From Arthrobacter sp. Y81 (lineage in GTDB: Bacteria; Actinomycetota; Actinomycetes; Actinomycetales; Micrococcaceae): DNA of 64,000 nt. Shown here one piece after another: positions 9,744 through 18,991 of this stretch (positions are counted from its first letter, which is position 1; every line of letters starts with the position of its first letter). Position numbers and translations under genes: made by a program. Under the pieces are notes generated by a model. It made no database searches. It was given only the letters and a program-made list of their open reading frames with translations, and was not told where the DNA came from. Where the stretch lies: contig NZ_PJIL01000019.1 in the NCBI RefSeq assembly GCF_002929335.1, positions 1 through 64,000 of the forward strand, given 5' to 3'.

Positions 9744-10226
9744 GACGATCTCCCTCCTCGGAAATGACGGGGCTCCCTTTGTGCAGGCTTGGAGACATCG
9801 GCACCGACAGACGCAAGACGGTCTTGCGGGGAATCTTGGGGGCAGCCGACGCTTTCCGGGCGAGGAGTCTCTTTTCCCAGCAGGTGCTTCCCTTGCCCAG
9901 TCCCATAGGGTCGAAAGACCTCGTGAGACCGCCGCGTCGCCGTCACCAGCATCATCGCCGGCGCGAAGGGCGGTGGCGCCCCCGGCGGTGAAGACCGGAG
10001 GCGACACAAAACTCCGGCCCCAAGTCAAAGCGATTGCAGCAGTCTGCGCATTGCCGGCACTTCCACCTCCGACCGGCTGCTCGCCCCAGATTCCAGCACA
10101 TCCAAACCCACGACCACCTCGACACCCTCCCACCGAGACCGTCGACGCAGACCGGACTGGTCCTCTTGGCTCTTTGCGGGGTTGACGGCCCTGCCCCTGA
10201 GGTCGAACGTTCAACGGGAGGAGCGT
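9744..10226. other. gene-poor stretch
   Basis: Nothing protein-like is seen here beyond chance open frames on both strands. Confidence 0.4.
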
Positions 10227-10425
10227 TTACGAGGGAGTGTTTCCACCGGGACGCTCGTCCCTGAAGGGGACCCGGTTTGTGTGGAGCGCTCGACGGCGGA
10301 GCAGCAGCACTGCTGCGAGCACGATCCATATCAGGGGCGGGAAGTTCGCGGCGATGATCGGCCCCCACCCGGCAGCGTTGTAGAAGCCACTTGGGTCCGC
10401 CGGTCCGCCGTACATGGACGGCACT
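10227..10425 (-). pseudogene. membrane protein C-terminal fragment
   Basis: The minus frame encodes YGGPADPSGFYNAAGWGPIIAA, then one hydrophobic helix (PPLIWIVLAAVLLLRRR) and a short charged tail. It looks like the end of a transporter, but I cannot name the family. The 5' part is missing: the sequence joins directly, head to head, to a plus-strand monooxygenase fragment. Confidence 0.4.
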
Positions 10426-10746
10426 GCGGCTCTCTGCCCCAACGCCCCCACCACGGTCACCCCGGACGCCAACCGATTCGACGACGTCGCCGGAAACGGA
10501 TTCGCGCTGCTAGCTCTCGCGATCACTCCCGAGGAACGCGAACGGATCCTGCACAAGGGCGCGGCGCCCGTCGTCCCCGACCCCGGATCTGAACTCCATC
10601 AGTGGCTCGTCCGACATCGAGTTCCTGCTGCGGTTGTCCGCCCGGATCGCACCGTGATGTTCACCTCCGGCTCCGTCTCCGGGAGCCTCGCGCGCTTGCC
10701 GTCGTTCCACTCGGCAACCGCGAACGGCGAGCGAGCAGAGCGATGA
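10423..10746 (+). pseudogene. FAD-dependent aromatic hydroxylase, C-terminal fragment
   Basis: The frame reads CPNAPTTVTP, then FDDVAGNGFALLAL and HQWLVRHRVPAAVVRPDRTVM. This is the thioredoxin-like C-terminal domain of phenol/3-(3-hydroxyphenyl)propionate-type hydroxylases, where V-V-R-P-D-R is characteristic. The FAD-binding GxGxxG region and about 80% of the enzyme are absent, so it is inactive. It is truncated at the junction with the minus-strand fragment at 10227-10425. Confidence 0.6.
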
Positions 10747-11339
10747 AAGGTCACCTGCCCACCGTCCCACGCGCAGTGATGGTTCTTAACCGCCTGTCGG
10801 ATGTCGGCGACAAGCGGCCGGGGACGCCCCTTCCGTCAAGCCGTCGTCCGGGCACGGATGCGCAGCAACGCTCAGAGGCGCTCAAGGAGCGTGTGTACGT
10901 CACCTTCACCGCGCTGGCCGTGACGATCGCTTTCGAACGCGACGCCGGGCATGCGACAGTGGCCGGCGCTGCACTCACGCTCCTGCTCACCGTCCTGGGC
11001 ACGCTGCTGGCCGTCTTTGTTGCGGATGTGATCGCGTACATGGTCCGGGACAGCTCGCTGCCATCCCGGGCCGAACTCGCCCACCTCATACACGTGAGCT
11101 TCGGGTCATTAGGCGTCATCGTCGCGCCGATGCTGATCCTCGGGCTCAGCGCGCTTGGCCTGATCGGCGTGGCGCCCGCGCTCCGGGTGATCGCCGTGAC
11201 GCTCGTCGCCACCCTGGTAGTCGTCGCGCTCTTCGCCGTGCGTCGACTGCGCGTCAAGCCATGGCTCAAAATCCTGGTGCTCGCCATCATGGCGGCGCTT
11301 GGACTCGCGGTGCTCGCCATCGAGCTCGCCGTCCACTGA
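10743..11339 (+). CDS. integral membrane protein, function unknown
   Basis: A 198-residue protein with about five predicted membrane helices, for example VTFTALAVTIAF, LTLLLTVLGTLLAVFVADVIAYM, GVIVAPMLILGLSALGLIG and a final helix at the C-terminus. The ATG at 10743 lies inside the tail of the upstream fragment. A second ATG at 10779 is possible. Similar proteins are seen in actinobacteria without an assigned role. Confidence 0.6.
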   Translation: MKGHLPTVPRAVMVLNRLSDVGDKRPGTPLPSSRRPGTDAQQRSEALKERVYVTFTALAVTIAFERDAGHATVAGAALTLLLTVLGTLLAVFVADVIAYMVRDSSLPSRAELAHLIHVSFGSLGVIVAPMLILGLSALGLIGVAPALRVIAVTLVATLVVVALFAVRRLRVKPWLKILVLAIMAALGLAVLAIELAVH

Positions 11340-11447
11340 TCACTTCAGGTGGCGTTAGCAACATCGGCTCCATCGCCGCGTCCGCATCCGGAGCTCGATG
11401 GCCTGGTCGAGCGATAGCGCTCGTGCGTCCTCGATAGACTCATCACT

Positions 11448-11777
11448 TCGGGCAGGATCCACGTCCGCTCCGCCGGCTCCCTGCCGGCATCCGTACTCGA
11501 ACCCGCCGTCGTGACAGTGATGTCCGAGATGGGACTGGACCTGTCCGGGAACTATCCCAAGCCACTCACCGACGGCGTCGTGCGCGCCTCCGACGTAGTG
11601 ATTACCATAGGTTGCTGCGACTCCTGCCCCATCCATCCCGGTAGACGGTACGAGGACTGGGAACTTCCCGACCCGGCCCACCAGCCCCTCGAAACGGTCC
11701 GGGAGATCCGGGACCAGATCCACGCCAGGGGCAAAACCCTGGTCGACTCACTCAAAAAGGAAACCACGCTCCCATGA
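11448..11777 (+). pseudogene. ArsC-type low-molecular-weight phosphatase family, N-terminally truncated
   Basis: The frame is open from about 11448 (RIHVRSAGSLPASVLEPAVV) and continues GLDLSGNYPKPLTDGVVRA, TIGCCDSCPIHPGRRYEDWEL and REIRDQIHARG. This matches thioredoxin/mycoredoxin-type arsenate reductases of the LMW-PTP fold. The first about 30 residues, including the CxxNxxRS P-loop with the catalytic cysteine, are missing. A GTG at 11511 could start an 88-residue product, but it would lack catalysis. The 3' end overlaps the next arsC by four bases, showing a former operon. Confidence 0.7.
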
Positions 11778-12208
11778 CTCACGAAACCACGAACGCAGCG
11801 AAGACCCCTTCGGTCCTCTTCGTCTGCAGCAAGAACAGCGGCAAATCCCAGCTCGCCGCCGGCCTGATGAACCAGCTCGCCGGCGGAGCCGTCACCGTCT
11901 ACTCAGCCGGCACCAAACCCGGAAAGTCCCTCAACCCGCAGGCCGTGGAGTCCCTGACCGAACTCGGCATCGACATCACCGGAGAACACCCCAAACCCGT
12001 CACGGACGAAGTCCTGGACACCGTGGACGCAGTTATCATCCTCGGCACCGAAGCGAAGCTCGAACCCCGCGACGGCACCCGCTTCGAGGTGTGGGACACG
12101 GATGAGCCCTCCGAACGCGGCATCGAAGGCAGGGAACGCAGGCACCTGGTCCGGGACGACATCCAGGCCCGCGTCCAGAAGCTCTACGCGGAGCTCACCG
12201 GGAACTAG
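11774..12208 (+). CDS. arsenate-mycothiol transferase (ArsC, LMW-PTP fold)
   Basis: A 144-residue protein with the P-loop VLFVCSKNSGKSQLAAGLM. The GKSQ form, where tyrosine phosphatases have R-S, is typical of actinobacterial arsenate-mycothiol transferases, which form the arseno-mycothiol adduct later reduced by mycoredoxin. The acid motif EVWDTDEPS lies near residue 107. The preceding arsC copy is truncated, so this is the only intact arsenate-detoxification gene here. No arsenite exporter or ArsR lies in the window. Confidence 0.85.
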   Translation: MTHETTNAAKTPSVLFVCSKNSGKSQLAAGLMNQLAGGAVTVYSAGTKPGKSLNPQAVESLTELGIDITGEHPKPVTDEVLDTVDAVIILGTEAKLEPRDGTRFEVWDTDEPSERGIEGRERRHLVRDDIQARVQKLYAELTGN

Positions 12209-12240
12209 TCAGGCCCCCGACCGCTCTGAACCGCTCGTTG

Positions 12241-12549
12241 TCAGCGATTGACGGCGAAGGCGGCAAGGATTGCGGTCGACGCGTCGCTGAGCCAGTGGAC
12301 GGCCGTGGCAGCCGGGAGCCGGCGGCACAGCAGCACGAAGGTCAGAGTCAGGCCTGCGGTGATCAGGAGGGCGCCGAGCAACCGTGAGACGAGGTGGGTT
12401 CCGTCGGGAATGAAGGGGATCACCAGATGCTGGGAACTCCAGAAGACGACGACGATGGCCGCTCCGTTCCAGGTGCTGTTCGTGACGGACTGAAACCGTG
12501 GCAACAGGAAGTCGAGGTAGACCGTTCCCTCACTAAAGGCCCGCGTCAC
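12241..12549 (-). pseudogene. CPBP-type membrane protease, C-terminal fragment
   Basis: A 102-residue minus-strand frame reads SEGTVYLDFLLPRFQ, then WSSQHLVIPFIPDG, two hydrophobic helices, and AVHWLSDASTAI. The order E..., QH, HW-SD resembles CPBP/Abi intramembrane protease relatives. The usual N-terminal helices are missing and the Glu-Glu pair is only partly kept, so it is probably a truncated relic. A short intact membrane protein remains possible. Confidence 0.45.
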
Positions 12550-12659
12550 CGGCCGAACTGTGCTGCTCTAGATGGCAGCCCGTACCGGCAGGTCAATGAA
12601 GGTGGCCTGGGGTGGGATGACCCCGGGCCCGTAGAACGGATGAGCAGCCCTGGTGGTGT

Positions 12660-12702
12660 GAAACTATGTTTCCCGTCGCAGTCGTCTATGAAAGATTTTT
12701 TC
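12660..12702. promoter_or_regulatory. two GAAA/TTTC inverted repeats upstream of the RpiR gene
   Basis: GAAAC-TAT-GTTTC (12660-12672) and GAAAGATTTTTTC (12690-12702) are short dyads about 85 and 55 bases before the regulator start. RpiR-family operators often contain GAAA/TTTC half-sites, so autoregulation is plausible. The GTG start of the regulator has no clear Shine-Dalgarno; TTGACC at 12729-12734 may be a -35 box, giving a leaderless or near-leaderless transcript. Confidence 0.45.
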
Positions 12703-12756
12703 TCCGTTTACCTTTGCGCCTTTCCCCGTTGACCTGGCATCCGTAGCTTTCTTGGT

Positions 12757-13635
12757 GTGACAACAAATGACCTGGCAACGGCCCCTGCACACCGCGAGCA
12801 GTTCCTGGAAGCGGTGCGGGAGAACCTGGCCTCCTTTACCTCCGTCGAACTGAGAATCGCCAAGGCGATGCTCAACGATCCCGCAGGGCTGATCAACCAG
12901 TCCATCGGCCAGTTCGCTGTCGTGGCCGGGGTGTCCGCGGCGTCCGCGGTGCGCTTTTGCCGGGCCATGGGCCTGGCCGGTTTCCAGGAACTCAAGCTGA
13001 CGCTGAGCCGCTCGGCACCCGCGCACCCGGCCCGGGCGGCAACGGATGTCGACGCCGCGGACTCACCGGAGACAGCCAGCCGCAAAGTGGTGCTGGGATC
13101 CGCGGAGGCCTTGGCCACGGCGGCCGGCAACATCGACCACGCCGCCATTGCTGCTGCTGCCGGAGTCCTCGGCGATGCCCGTAGGGTCCTGGTGGCCGGC
13201 ATCGGCACTTCTGCTCCGCTTGCCGCGGATGTGGCCTATCGGCTGGCATTGATCGGCGTGGACGCCGTGTTTCCGGTGGACGCGCACGTCCAGCACGTCA
13301 TGGCCAGCCACCTGACGGCCGGGGATGCCTGCCTGGTCATCTCCCATACCGGATCCACCGTGGAAACCCTTGCTGTCGCCGGTGCGGCGCGCGAAACCGG
13401 GGCCACGGTTCTCGCGGTCACCAGCTTCGCCGGAACACCCCTGACCGACATCTCGGACCACGTGGTTGTCGCCGGCAGCCAGGAAACCGCTTATCGCGTG
13501 GACGCCATGACCAGCCGCATGGTGCATCTGGCCGTCCTCGATGCCCTCGTGGTGGTGCTGGCGCACGCCTCGCCGCAGCGGTCCGAGACCCTGGCGGCGA
13601 GCAACGAAATCCTGGCCCGCGGCCACCGAATCTAG
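12757..13635 (+). CDS. RpiR/MurR-family transcriptional regulator
   Basis: A 292-residue regulator. An N-terminal RpiR helix-turn-helix (IGQFAVVAGVSAASAVRFCRAMGLAGFQELK, about residues 50-80) is followed by a SIS sugar-phosphate-binding domain with VLVAGIGTSAPLA and ISHTGSTVETL. RpiR proteins sense phosphosugars and control carbohydrate uptake genes. It sits 41 bases before the phosphoesterase gene and leads the whole ABC operon, so its ligand is probably the imported or dephosphorylated sugar. The start is GTG; no strong ribosome site is visible. Confidence 0.85.
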   Translation: MTTNDLATAPAHREQFLEAVRENLASFTSVELRIAKAMLNDPAGLINQSIGQFAVVAGVSAASAVRFCRAMGLAGFQELKLTLSRSAPAHPARAATDVDAADSPETASRKVVLGSAEALATAAGNIDHAAIAAAAGVLGDARRVLVAGIGTSAPLAADVAYRLALIGVDAVFPVDAHVQHVMASHLTAGDACLVISHTGSTVETLAVAGAARETGATVLAVTSFAGTPLTDISDHVVVAGSQETAYRVDAMTSRMVHLAVLDALVVVLAHASPQRSETLAASNEILARGHRI

Positions 13636-13676
13636 CCACTCCTTCCCAATCCCTACCTCATTCCCGGGAGACACCC

Positions 13677-15854
13677 ATGCCCAAAACCATCCACGGCCTT
13701 GTGACTGACGGCGCCGGAGCGCCGCTTGCCGGTGTCGCCGTCACCAATGGCTGCGACGTCATCACCACGGACGGCGGCGGCTCGTTCAGTCTGGTGCCCG
13801 CCGGGCATTTCATTGCCATTACCCGCCCCACGGGGTGGACTACGGACCGCTGGTTCGTACGGATCGACGCCGGCGCTACTGAGGAAACTGCCATCACTTT
13901 CGTGCTGGAACGCGAAGAGCAATCGCTGCCCTACCAGTTCATGCACATCACGGACACGCACATCGATGCCAAGCGCGAGTCCGAGTGGTCCTTTGACTAC
14001 GGCCGCCTCACCCAGGCCAGCCAGCTCAAGGAGTTCCTGGCGGACCTTCCGCAGCTGTCCCCGGCAAGCCGGTCGGTGGTCATCACGGGGGACCTCGTCG
14101 ATCACGGCAGCCCGGACGAATTCGTCGAGCTCATGGATGCGGTGTCGGATGCCCCGGTCTCCGTCAACCTCGTCCCCGGCAACCACGACCACATGCACAC
14201 CGGACTCAAAGGCCTGGTTTCGCGCAACAACTACATCATCAACGACGGCAACCCGGAGCTCTACGAGGCCATGGTGGGTCCCCGCTGGTTCTCCTATGAC
14301 GTCGCGGGCTTGCATGTGGTGGTGATGGACTGGCATACGCACGAACTCGGCCTGGACCACACAGCCCAGGAGGAATGGCTCCGGAACGACCTCGCGGCCG
14401 CGGGGGAGAACACCCCGTACATCCTCTGCATGCACGACCAGCCGGGCCACTCCATCATGGATTGGCTGCCGCGCAAGCCCCTGGCCACCTTCTCCGGACA
14501 CTGGCACACCTCCCGCGTAGTGGAGATCGACGGGGTCCTGCACGTCAACAGCCCCACGCCGTTCTTCGCCGGTCTGGACTACTCCCCGCCCATGTTCCGC
14601 GAAGTGGTCTGGGACGGCACGGAAATCACGCTCAACTCACGCACCATGCCGGCACGCTACCTCCACAACCCCGAACACGTCTTCGACGTGGACAAGGCCA
14701 CCATCGCCGGTTACACCGCCAAGCCCGAACAGCCGCTGGTCCGCTGGCGGCACCAGCTGGCCGGTGCCGGGCACCGCGCGGGCGTGGCCCTTGCGGACGG
14801 CATGGTCCTGGCCGGGTCCCAGATTGAAGACCAGCCCGCGGGCAGTGTCGAGGCGCTCGACGCCGGGACCGGTCACCGGCTGTGGTCGGCCCGCACGGCG
14901 TCGGCCGTCAAAACCAGACCCCTCAAGGTGGGCGTCGTCGTCGTCGCCGCCGAAGTCAACGGAGCAGTCGCAGGACTCGATGCCGCCACCGGCGAGCGCA
15001 GGTGGACCACACCCTCCGCTGATCCGTATCGGCGCTTTGCCTGGCAATCGCCCGTGGAGTCGGAAGGGATTGTGGTCCTGGGCGACCAGAGCGACCTCCG
15101 GGCCCTCCACGCCGCTACCGGCGAAGTCCTGTGGCGCAGGACCGATCTTTCCCCGCATCACAACATCGTCACCCACTCCAGCGTGCTGATCCTCGGACGG
15201 ACAGTTGTGGTCGGGTTCTGGCCGACGCCCAATGCGCCGATCGCCGTCGACCTCCACACCGGCGAATCCCTCTGGACGGTCCCGCCGCTGAAGGACGACC
15301 CGTGGGAGACCGCACGGAAGCTCCGGGTGACGGGCACGGCCGTGTTCGATGGGGCCGATGACAGTATCCTCCTACCGGCCATCGCCGGCACCGTCAAGCT
15401 GGACCGCGCAAGCGGGCGGGTGCTGTGGACGGCGGACCATGAAGGCGGGTACAGCCCGTCGACACCCGTCGTGACGCCCGATGGCTATGTCGTCACGGTC
15501 ACCGGCCGCGGGATCCGCATGCTGAACCGGGAAACCGGCGCCCTGCTCTGGGACGTCGCCGTGGACGGACTCGCGCCGTTCCCCATGACCGCCTACCGCA
15601 AGAAGGCCCACCCGGTCATGGCTGCGCCTCTGTACCTTGAATCGGAGGAGTCACTCCTGCTCCCCGGGCTCGACGGCGTCATCCGGCGCTACCGCCTGGA
15701 CGGCACGCCTGAGGGCGAGTTCCGGATCGGCGTCCCGCTCGCCGCGCCGCTGGTAGCTGCCGACGGCGGCTACCTGACGGTCGGCGTCGACGGCGGCGTG
15801 CTGTCGCTGGACCTGCCCTCGGGCCCGACAGCGGAAAACGGCGCCTCATCATGA
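13677..15854 (+). CDS. calcineurin-type metallophosphoesterase fused to PQQ-type beta-propeller
   Basis: A 725-residue protein with three parts. Residues 1-85 form a carboxypeptidase-regulatory-like beta domain. Residues about 88-330 form a metallophosphoesterase with every metal motif intact: ITDTH, GDLVDHG, GNHDH, MHDQPGH and SGHWH. Residues about 355-720 contain repeated blades such as LDAGTGHRLW, LDAATGERRW, LHAATGEVLW, LHTGESLW and LNRETGALLWD, a PQQ-like eight-bladed propeller. No signal peptide is seen, so it is probably cytosolic despite resembling secreted enzymes. It likely hydrolyses a phosphomono- or diester brought in by the ABC importer whose first permease gene overlaps its stop codon (ATGA at 15851). 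Confidence 0.85.
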   Translation: MPKTIHGLVTDGAGAPLAGVAVTNGCDVITTDGGGSFSLVPAGHFIAITRPTGWTTDRWFVRIDAGATEETAITFVLEREEQSLPYQFMHITDTHIDAKRESEWSFDYGRLTQASQLKEFLADLPQLSPASRSVVITGDLVDHGSPDEFVELMDAVSDAPVSVNLVPGNHDHMHTGLKGLVSRNNYIINDGNPELYEAMVGPRWFSYDVAGLHVVVMDWHTHELGLDHTAQEEWLRNDLAAAGENTPYILCMHDQPGHSIMDWLPRKPLATFSGHWHTSRVVEIDGVLHVNSPTPFFAGLDYSPPMFREVVWDGTEITLNSRTMPARYLHNPEHVFDVDKATIAGYTAKPEQPLVRWRHQLAGAGHRAGVALADGMVLAGSQIEDQPAGSVEALDAGTGHRLWSARTASAVKTRPLKVGVVVVAAEVNGAVAGLDAATGERRWTTPSADPYRRFAWQSPVESEGIVVLGDQSDLRALHAATGEVLWRRTDLSPHHNIVTHSSVLILGRTVVVGFWPTPNAPIAVDLHTGESLWTVPPLKDDPWETARKLRVTGTAVFDGADDSILLPAIAGTVKLDRASGRVLWTADHEGGYSPSTPVVTPDGYVVTVTGRGIRMLNRETGALLWDVAVDGLAPFPMTAYRKKAHPVMAAPLYLESEESLLLPGLDGVIRRYRLDGTPEGEFRIGVPLAAPLVAADGGYLTVGVDGGVLSLDLPSGPTAENGASS

Positions 15855-16795
15855 CAACGCCCGTGATGAACGAGCGCCCATCGCTTGACCAAGTAGTGCC
15901 GGGAGAGGGTCTGGCACCCCAAAAACCGCGTGCGCCCAAGCCAAGCCTCACGCCCTACCTGCTGCTCCTGCCCGCGCTGCTGGCCATGCTGCTGTTTGTC
16001 TACGGCCCTGCACTGTTGTCCCTGATCGGCAGCTTCTTCATCATCCCGCTGTCCAAGGGACCTTGGAAATTCGCCGGGCTGGACAACTACGAGTCCGTGC
16101 TCGGCGATCCGCTGATCCAGCAGGCGGCGTGGAACACGCTCGTCTATTCGGTGGCCACGATCATTCCGTCCATGGTGCTGGGCCTGCTGCTGGCTCTCTT
16201 GATGGAGCGGGTGGGCCGAATGGGCTGGCTGGCCAAGACTGCGCTGATCCTGCCCATGACGGCCAACATGGTGGCGATGGCGGTGGTTTTCAAATGGATC
16301 TTCGCCTTGCAGGGCGGCCTGGCCAACCAGACCCTGGCCATCGTCGGGCTGGCCCCCTTCAACTGGCTCGAGGAGGCCGAAACCTCGTTGCCTACCGTGA
16401 TCCTGGTGGGACTGTGGCGGGCAACATCCCTGTGTACCCTGCTGTTCATGGCCGGTCTCACCACCATTCCCGGCTCCATCCACGAGGCCACAGCGGTGGA
16501 GGGAATCCGCGGCTTCGCGAAGCTCCGCACGATCATCCTGCCCATGCTCAAGCCCACGGTCGTGTTCGTCTCCGTCCTTTCAATCACTGGTGCGGCGCAG
16601 GTGTTCGAAATCGTCCATGTTATGACCGACGGCGGACCGCTGGGCAGCTCGGAGGTGGCCATGACCGCCGCCCAGCGGGTCGGCTTCGAGTATTTCCGCG
16701 TGGGCGAAGCCTCTGCCATGTCCTTCACCCTCATCGCCATCCTCCTGGCCATCGGCATCATCGGCCGAGGCCGCAGCCCCAAGGAAGAGTCATGA
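15851..16795 (+). CDS. carbohydrate ABC transporter permease (MalF/UgpA type)
   Basis: A 314-residue protein with six hydrophobic segments after a cytosolic N-terminal tail. The binding-protein-dependent EAA loop reads EATAVEGIRGFAKLRTIILP (about residue 215), where the ABC ATPase docks. It overlaps the phosphoesterase stop by four bases and the second permease start by four bases, so translation is coupled. Partner of the permease at 16792 and the lipoprotein at 17691. Confidence 0.9.
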   Translation: MTTPVMNERPSLDQVVPGEGLAPQKPRAPKPSLTPYLLLLPALLAMLLFVYGPALLSLIGSFFIIPLSKGPWKFAGLDNYESVLGDPLIQQAAWNTLVYSVATIIPSMVLGLLLALLMERVGRMGWLAKTALILPMTANMVAMAVVFKWIFALQGGLANQTLAIVGLAPFNWLEEAETSLPTVILVGLWRATSLCTLLFMAGLTTIPGSIHEATAVEGIRGFAKLRTIILPMLKPTVVFVSVLSITGAAQVFEIVHVMTDGGPLGSSEVAMTAAQRVGFEYFRVGEASAMSFTLIAILLAIGIIGRGRSPKEES

Positions 16796-17613
16796 TCCGT
16801 CTCTATAAGCTGCTCGGACTGGTTCTCGGAGCCGTTGCCGTCATCCTCGCTTTGTTCCCCTTCTACTGGATGCTCCGCACCGCGGTGGCGCCCGCCGATG
16901 GCAATGCCCTGACGGGGCTGAGCCTCATCCCGGCGGAGCTGGACCTGTCCAACTTCGCCCGGGCATGGGATCGCGCCAATCTGGGTTCCGCGATGCTGAA
17001 CGGCATCACAGTGACCCTGGGGATCCTGCTTCTGCAGCTCCTGACGTGCATCCCGGCCGCTTATGCCCTGGCGAGATTCCGCTTCCGCGGAGCCGGGGTC
17101 CTGCTGGGCCTCGTGCTGGCATGCCTCCTCATCCCGAGCCAGGCCACACTGATCCCCACCTTCGTGGGCCTGAACCTGCTGGGCCTCGGCGATACCAAGA
17201 TCGGCCTGGTGCTGCCCTTCGTCACCAGCGCCATCGGTATCTTCATGCTTCGGCAGCAGATGCTGTCCATCCCCGACGCCATCATGGAGGCTGCCCGCAC
17301 CGACGGCCTCGGACCGCTTCGGACCCTCATCTCGGTGGTGGTCCCCATGTCCGCCCCCTCGATCGCAGCCTTCTCGATGCTGTCCATCTTCACCCACTGG
17401 AACGACTACCTCTGGCCGCTCCTGGTCGCCCGCAGCCCGGAAATCATGACACCACCGCTGACCCTCGCCATTTTCCAGAACGCGGACACGGGCTTCGACT
17501 ACCCGGCCCTCTCCGCGGCCGCGGCCATCGTCACGGCCCCTGTCATCATCCTGTTCCTCCTGGCCCAACGGCACTTTGTCCGCGGCATGGCCGGCCCGGA
17601 AGTCGCCGGCTAG
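16792..17613 (+). CDS. carbohydrate ABC transporter permease (MalG/UgpE type)
   Basis: A 273-residue permease beginning MIRLYKLLGLVLGAVAVILALFPFYW. The EAA loop is EAARTDGLGPLRTLISVVVP (about residue 165), with the usual conserved Gly. Six membrane helices can be drawn. It forms the heterodimeric pore with the preceding permease. A pyrimidine-rich 77-base gap separates it from the binding protein, unlike the overlaps before it, allowing separate control of the more abundant binding protein. Confidence 0.9.
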   Translation: MIRLYKLLGLVLGAVAVILALFPFYWMLRTAVAPADGNALTGLSLIPAELDLSNFARAWDRANLGSAMLNGITVTLGILLLQLLTCIPAAYALARFRFRGAGVLLGLVLACLLIPSQATLIPTFVGLNLLGLGDTKIGLVLPFVTSAIGIFMLRQQMLSIPDAIMEAARTDGLGPLRTLISVVVPMSAPSIAAFSMLSIFTHWNDYLWPLLVARSPEIMTPPLTLAIFQNADTGFDYPALSAAAAIVTAPVIILFLLAQRHFVRGMAGPEVAG

Positions 17614-17690
17614 CCCCCAAACCATTCCCTCCATCCCCATTCCTCCAACCCCTCCCACAGCAGCGCCACCAACTAACCAAGGAAAAAACA

Positions 17691-18989
17691 ATGCGCACCA
17701 AAGCAATCGCCACGGCGTCCGTTCTGACCGCCGTCGCCCTGGGCCTGTCCGCCTGCGGAACGTCCACCGAATCCGCCCCCGCCAACCAGGCTGCCGCGAC
17801 CTCAGCGATCGACAAGTGCAAGCCCGCCGAGTCGAGCATCAAACTGGCCTTCGCGCCGCAGGGTACGCCCGCCGTCGAGCACGCCAAGAAGGTCATGGAA
17901 CAGAAGTTCCCGGGGCTGAAAATCGACGCCGTGGCCGCGCAGAGCGGCAACTACTCGGACCTTACCAAGCAGATCGTGGCGGATTCCGCTGTCGGCAAAC
18001 GGCCGGACCTCATCATGACCGGCCTCGGGCAGCTGCGTTTCTGGACGGACACGTTCAACCCCGCCACGATTGACCCCGCCACGCTTCCTGACGGTTACCA
18101 GAAACAGTTCCTCTCCGCCGGCAAGGTGGGCGACAAGAGCTACCTGGCGCCGTTCCAGATTTCCACCCCCGTGATGCTGGTTAACAAGACGCTCCTGGCC
18201 GACGCCGGCATCACTGATCCGGCCAGCATCAAAACCTTCGGCCAAGTGGTCGAGGTCGCCAAGAAGGTCACGGAGAAAACCGGCAAGCCCAGCATCAACA
18301 TCGCCTCTGACGACCTCCCGGACTGGTTCTCCCAGGCCCTGGTCCAGTCCTCGGGCGAAAAGTTCGTGGCCGACGACGGATCCTTCGGCTTCGACACCCC
18401 CAAGGGACGAGAGGCCATTGGCCTGATCTCCACCCTTGCAAAGGAAAAGCTCGCCCTCAATGTCAAGATGGACGACGGCCAAGCCCAGTTCGTCGCCGGA
18501 AACCTGGCTTTCCAGATGGCCACCACCTCCCGGATCGCCCAGGTCTTGAAGAACGCCCCGAAGGACCTCGACTGGACCCCGATCGACCTTCCCGGCCTCA
18601 ACGGCCCGGAGGGCGTCCTCCCCGCCGGCGGCAACGGCTGGGTGGTCATCTCCGAAGACTCCTGCAAGGCCGCATTCTCACAGGCCATGGTCGCGGAAAT
18701 GCTGACCAAGGATGCCTCGCTCCTGAGCAGCGGCAAGGACTACAGCTACATCCCGGTCAACAAGCTCGCCACGGAAGAGCTCCTCAAGGGCGACAACATC
18801 GCCCCGCAGATGCGTTACGCCTGGACCTACAACAAGGCGCTGACCGTCTGGAGCGGATTCGCCGGAGCCCAGACCGCCCCCATTGTCGACACCCTCCGCA
18901 CCATGCTCCAGCAGATGGGCACCGGCAAGTCCGCCGAAGATGCAGTGCCGGCAGCAGCAAAAACCATCAACGCCCTCCTCGGGAAATAG
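17691..18989 (+). CDS. extracellular sugar-binding lipoprotein (ABC family 1)
   Basis: A 432-residue protein. The lipobox LGLSACG follows a basic start and hydrophobic stretch, so Cys near 22 would be lipidated. The mature part has the extracellular-solute-binding family 1 pattern (SIKLAFAPQGTPAVEHAKKV, PDLIMTGLGQL, GFDTPKGREAIGL, LPAGGNGWVVI). It delivers the ligand to the permease pair. AAGGAAAA precedes the ATG. The ligand is inferred from the neighbours to be a phosphorylated or phosphodiester carbohydrate such as a glycerophospho-compound; the sequence alone does not say. Confidence 0.9.
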   Translation: MRTKAIATASVLTAVALGLSACGTSTESAPANQAAATSAIDKCKPAESSIKLAFAPQGTPAVEHAKKVMEQKFPGLKIDAVAAQSGNYSDLTKQIVADSAVGKRPDLIMTGLGQLRFWTDTFNPATIDPATLPDGYQKQFLSAGKVGDKSYLAPFQISTPVMLVNKTLLADAGITDPASIKTFGQVVEVAKKVTEKTGKPSINIASDDLPDWFSQALVQSSGEKFVADDGSFGFDTPKGREAIGLISTLAKEKLALNVKMDDGQAQFVAGNLAFQMATTSRIAQVLKNAPKDLDWTPIDLPGLNGPEGVLPAGGNGWVVISEDSCKAAFSQAMVAEMLTKDASLLSSGKDYSYIPVNKLATEELLKGDNIAPQMRYAWTYNKALTVWSGFAGAQTAPIVDTLRTMLQQMGTGKSAEDAVPAAAKTINALLGK

Positions 18990-18991
18990 GC

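Noticed and set aside
16144..17706. 520-codon open frame antisense to the ABC permeases
   Set aside because: The plus-strand permeases have full family motifs; the antisense frame is His/Gln/Gly-rich chance sequence.
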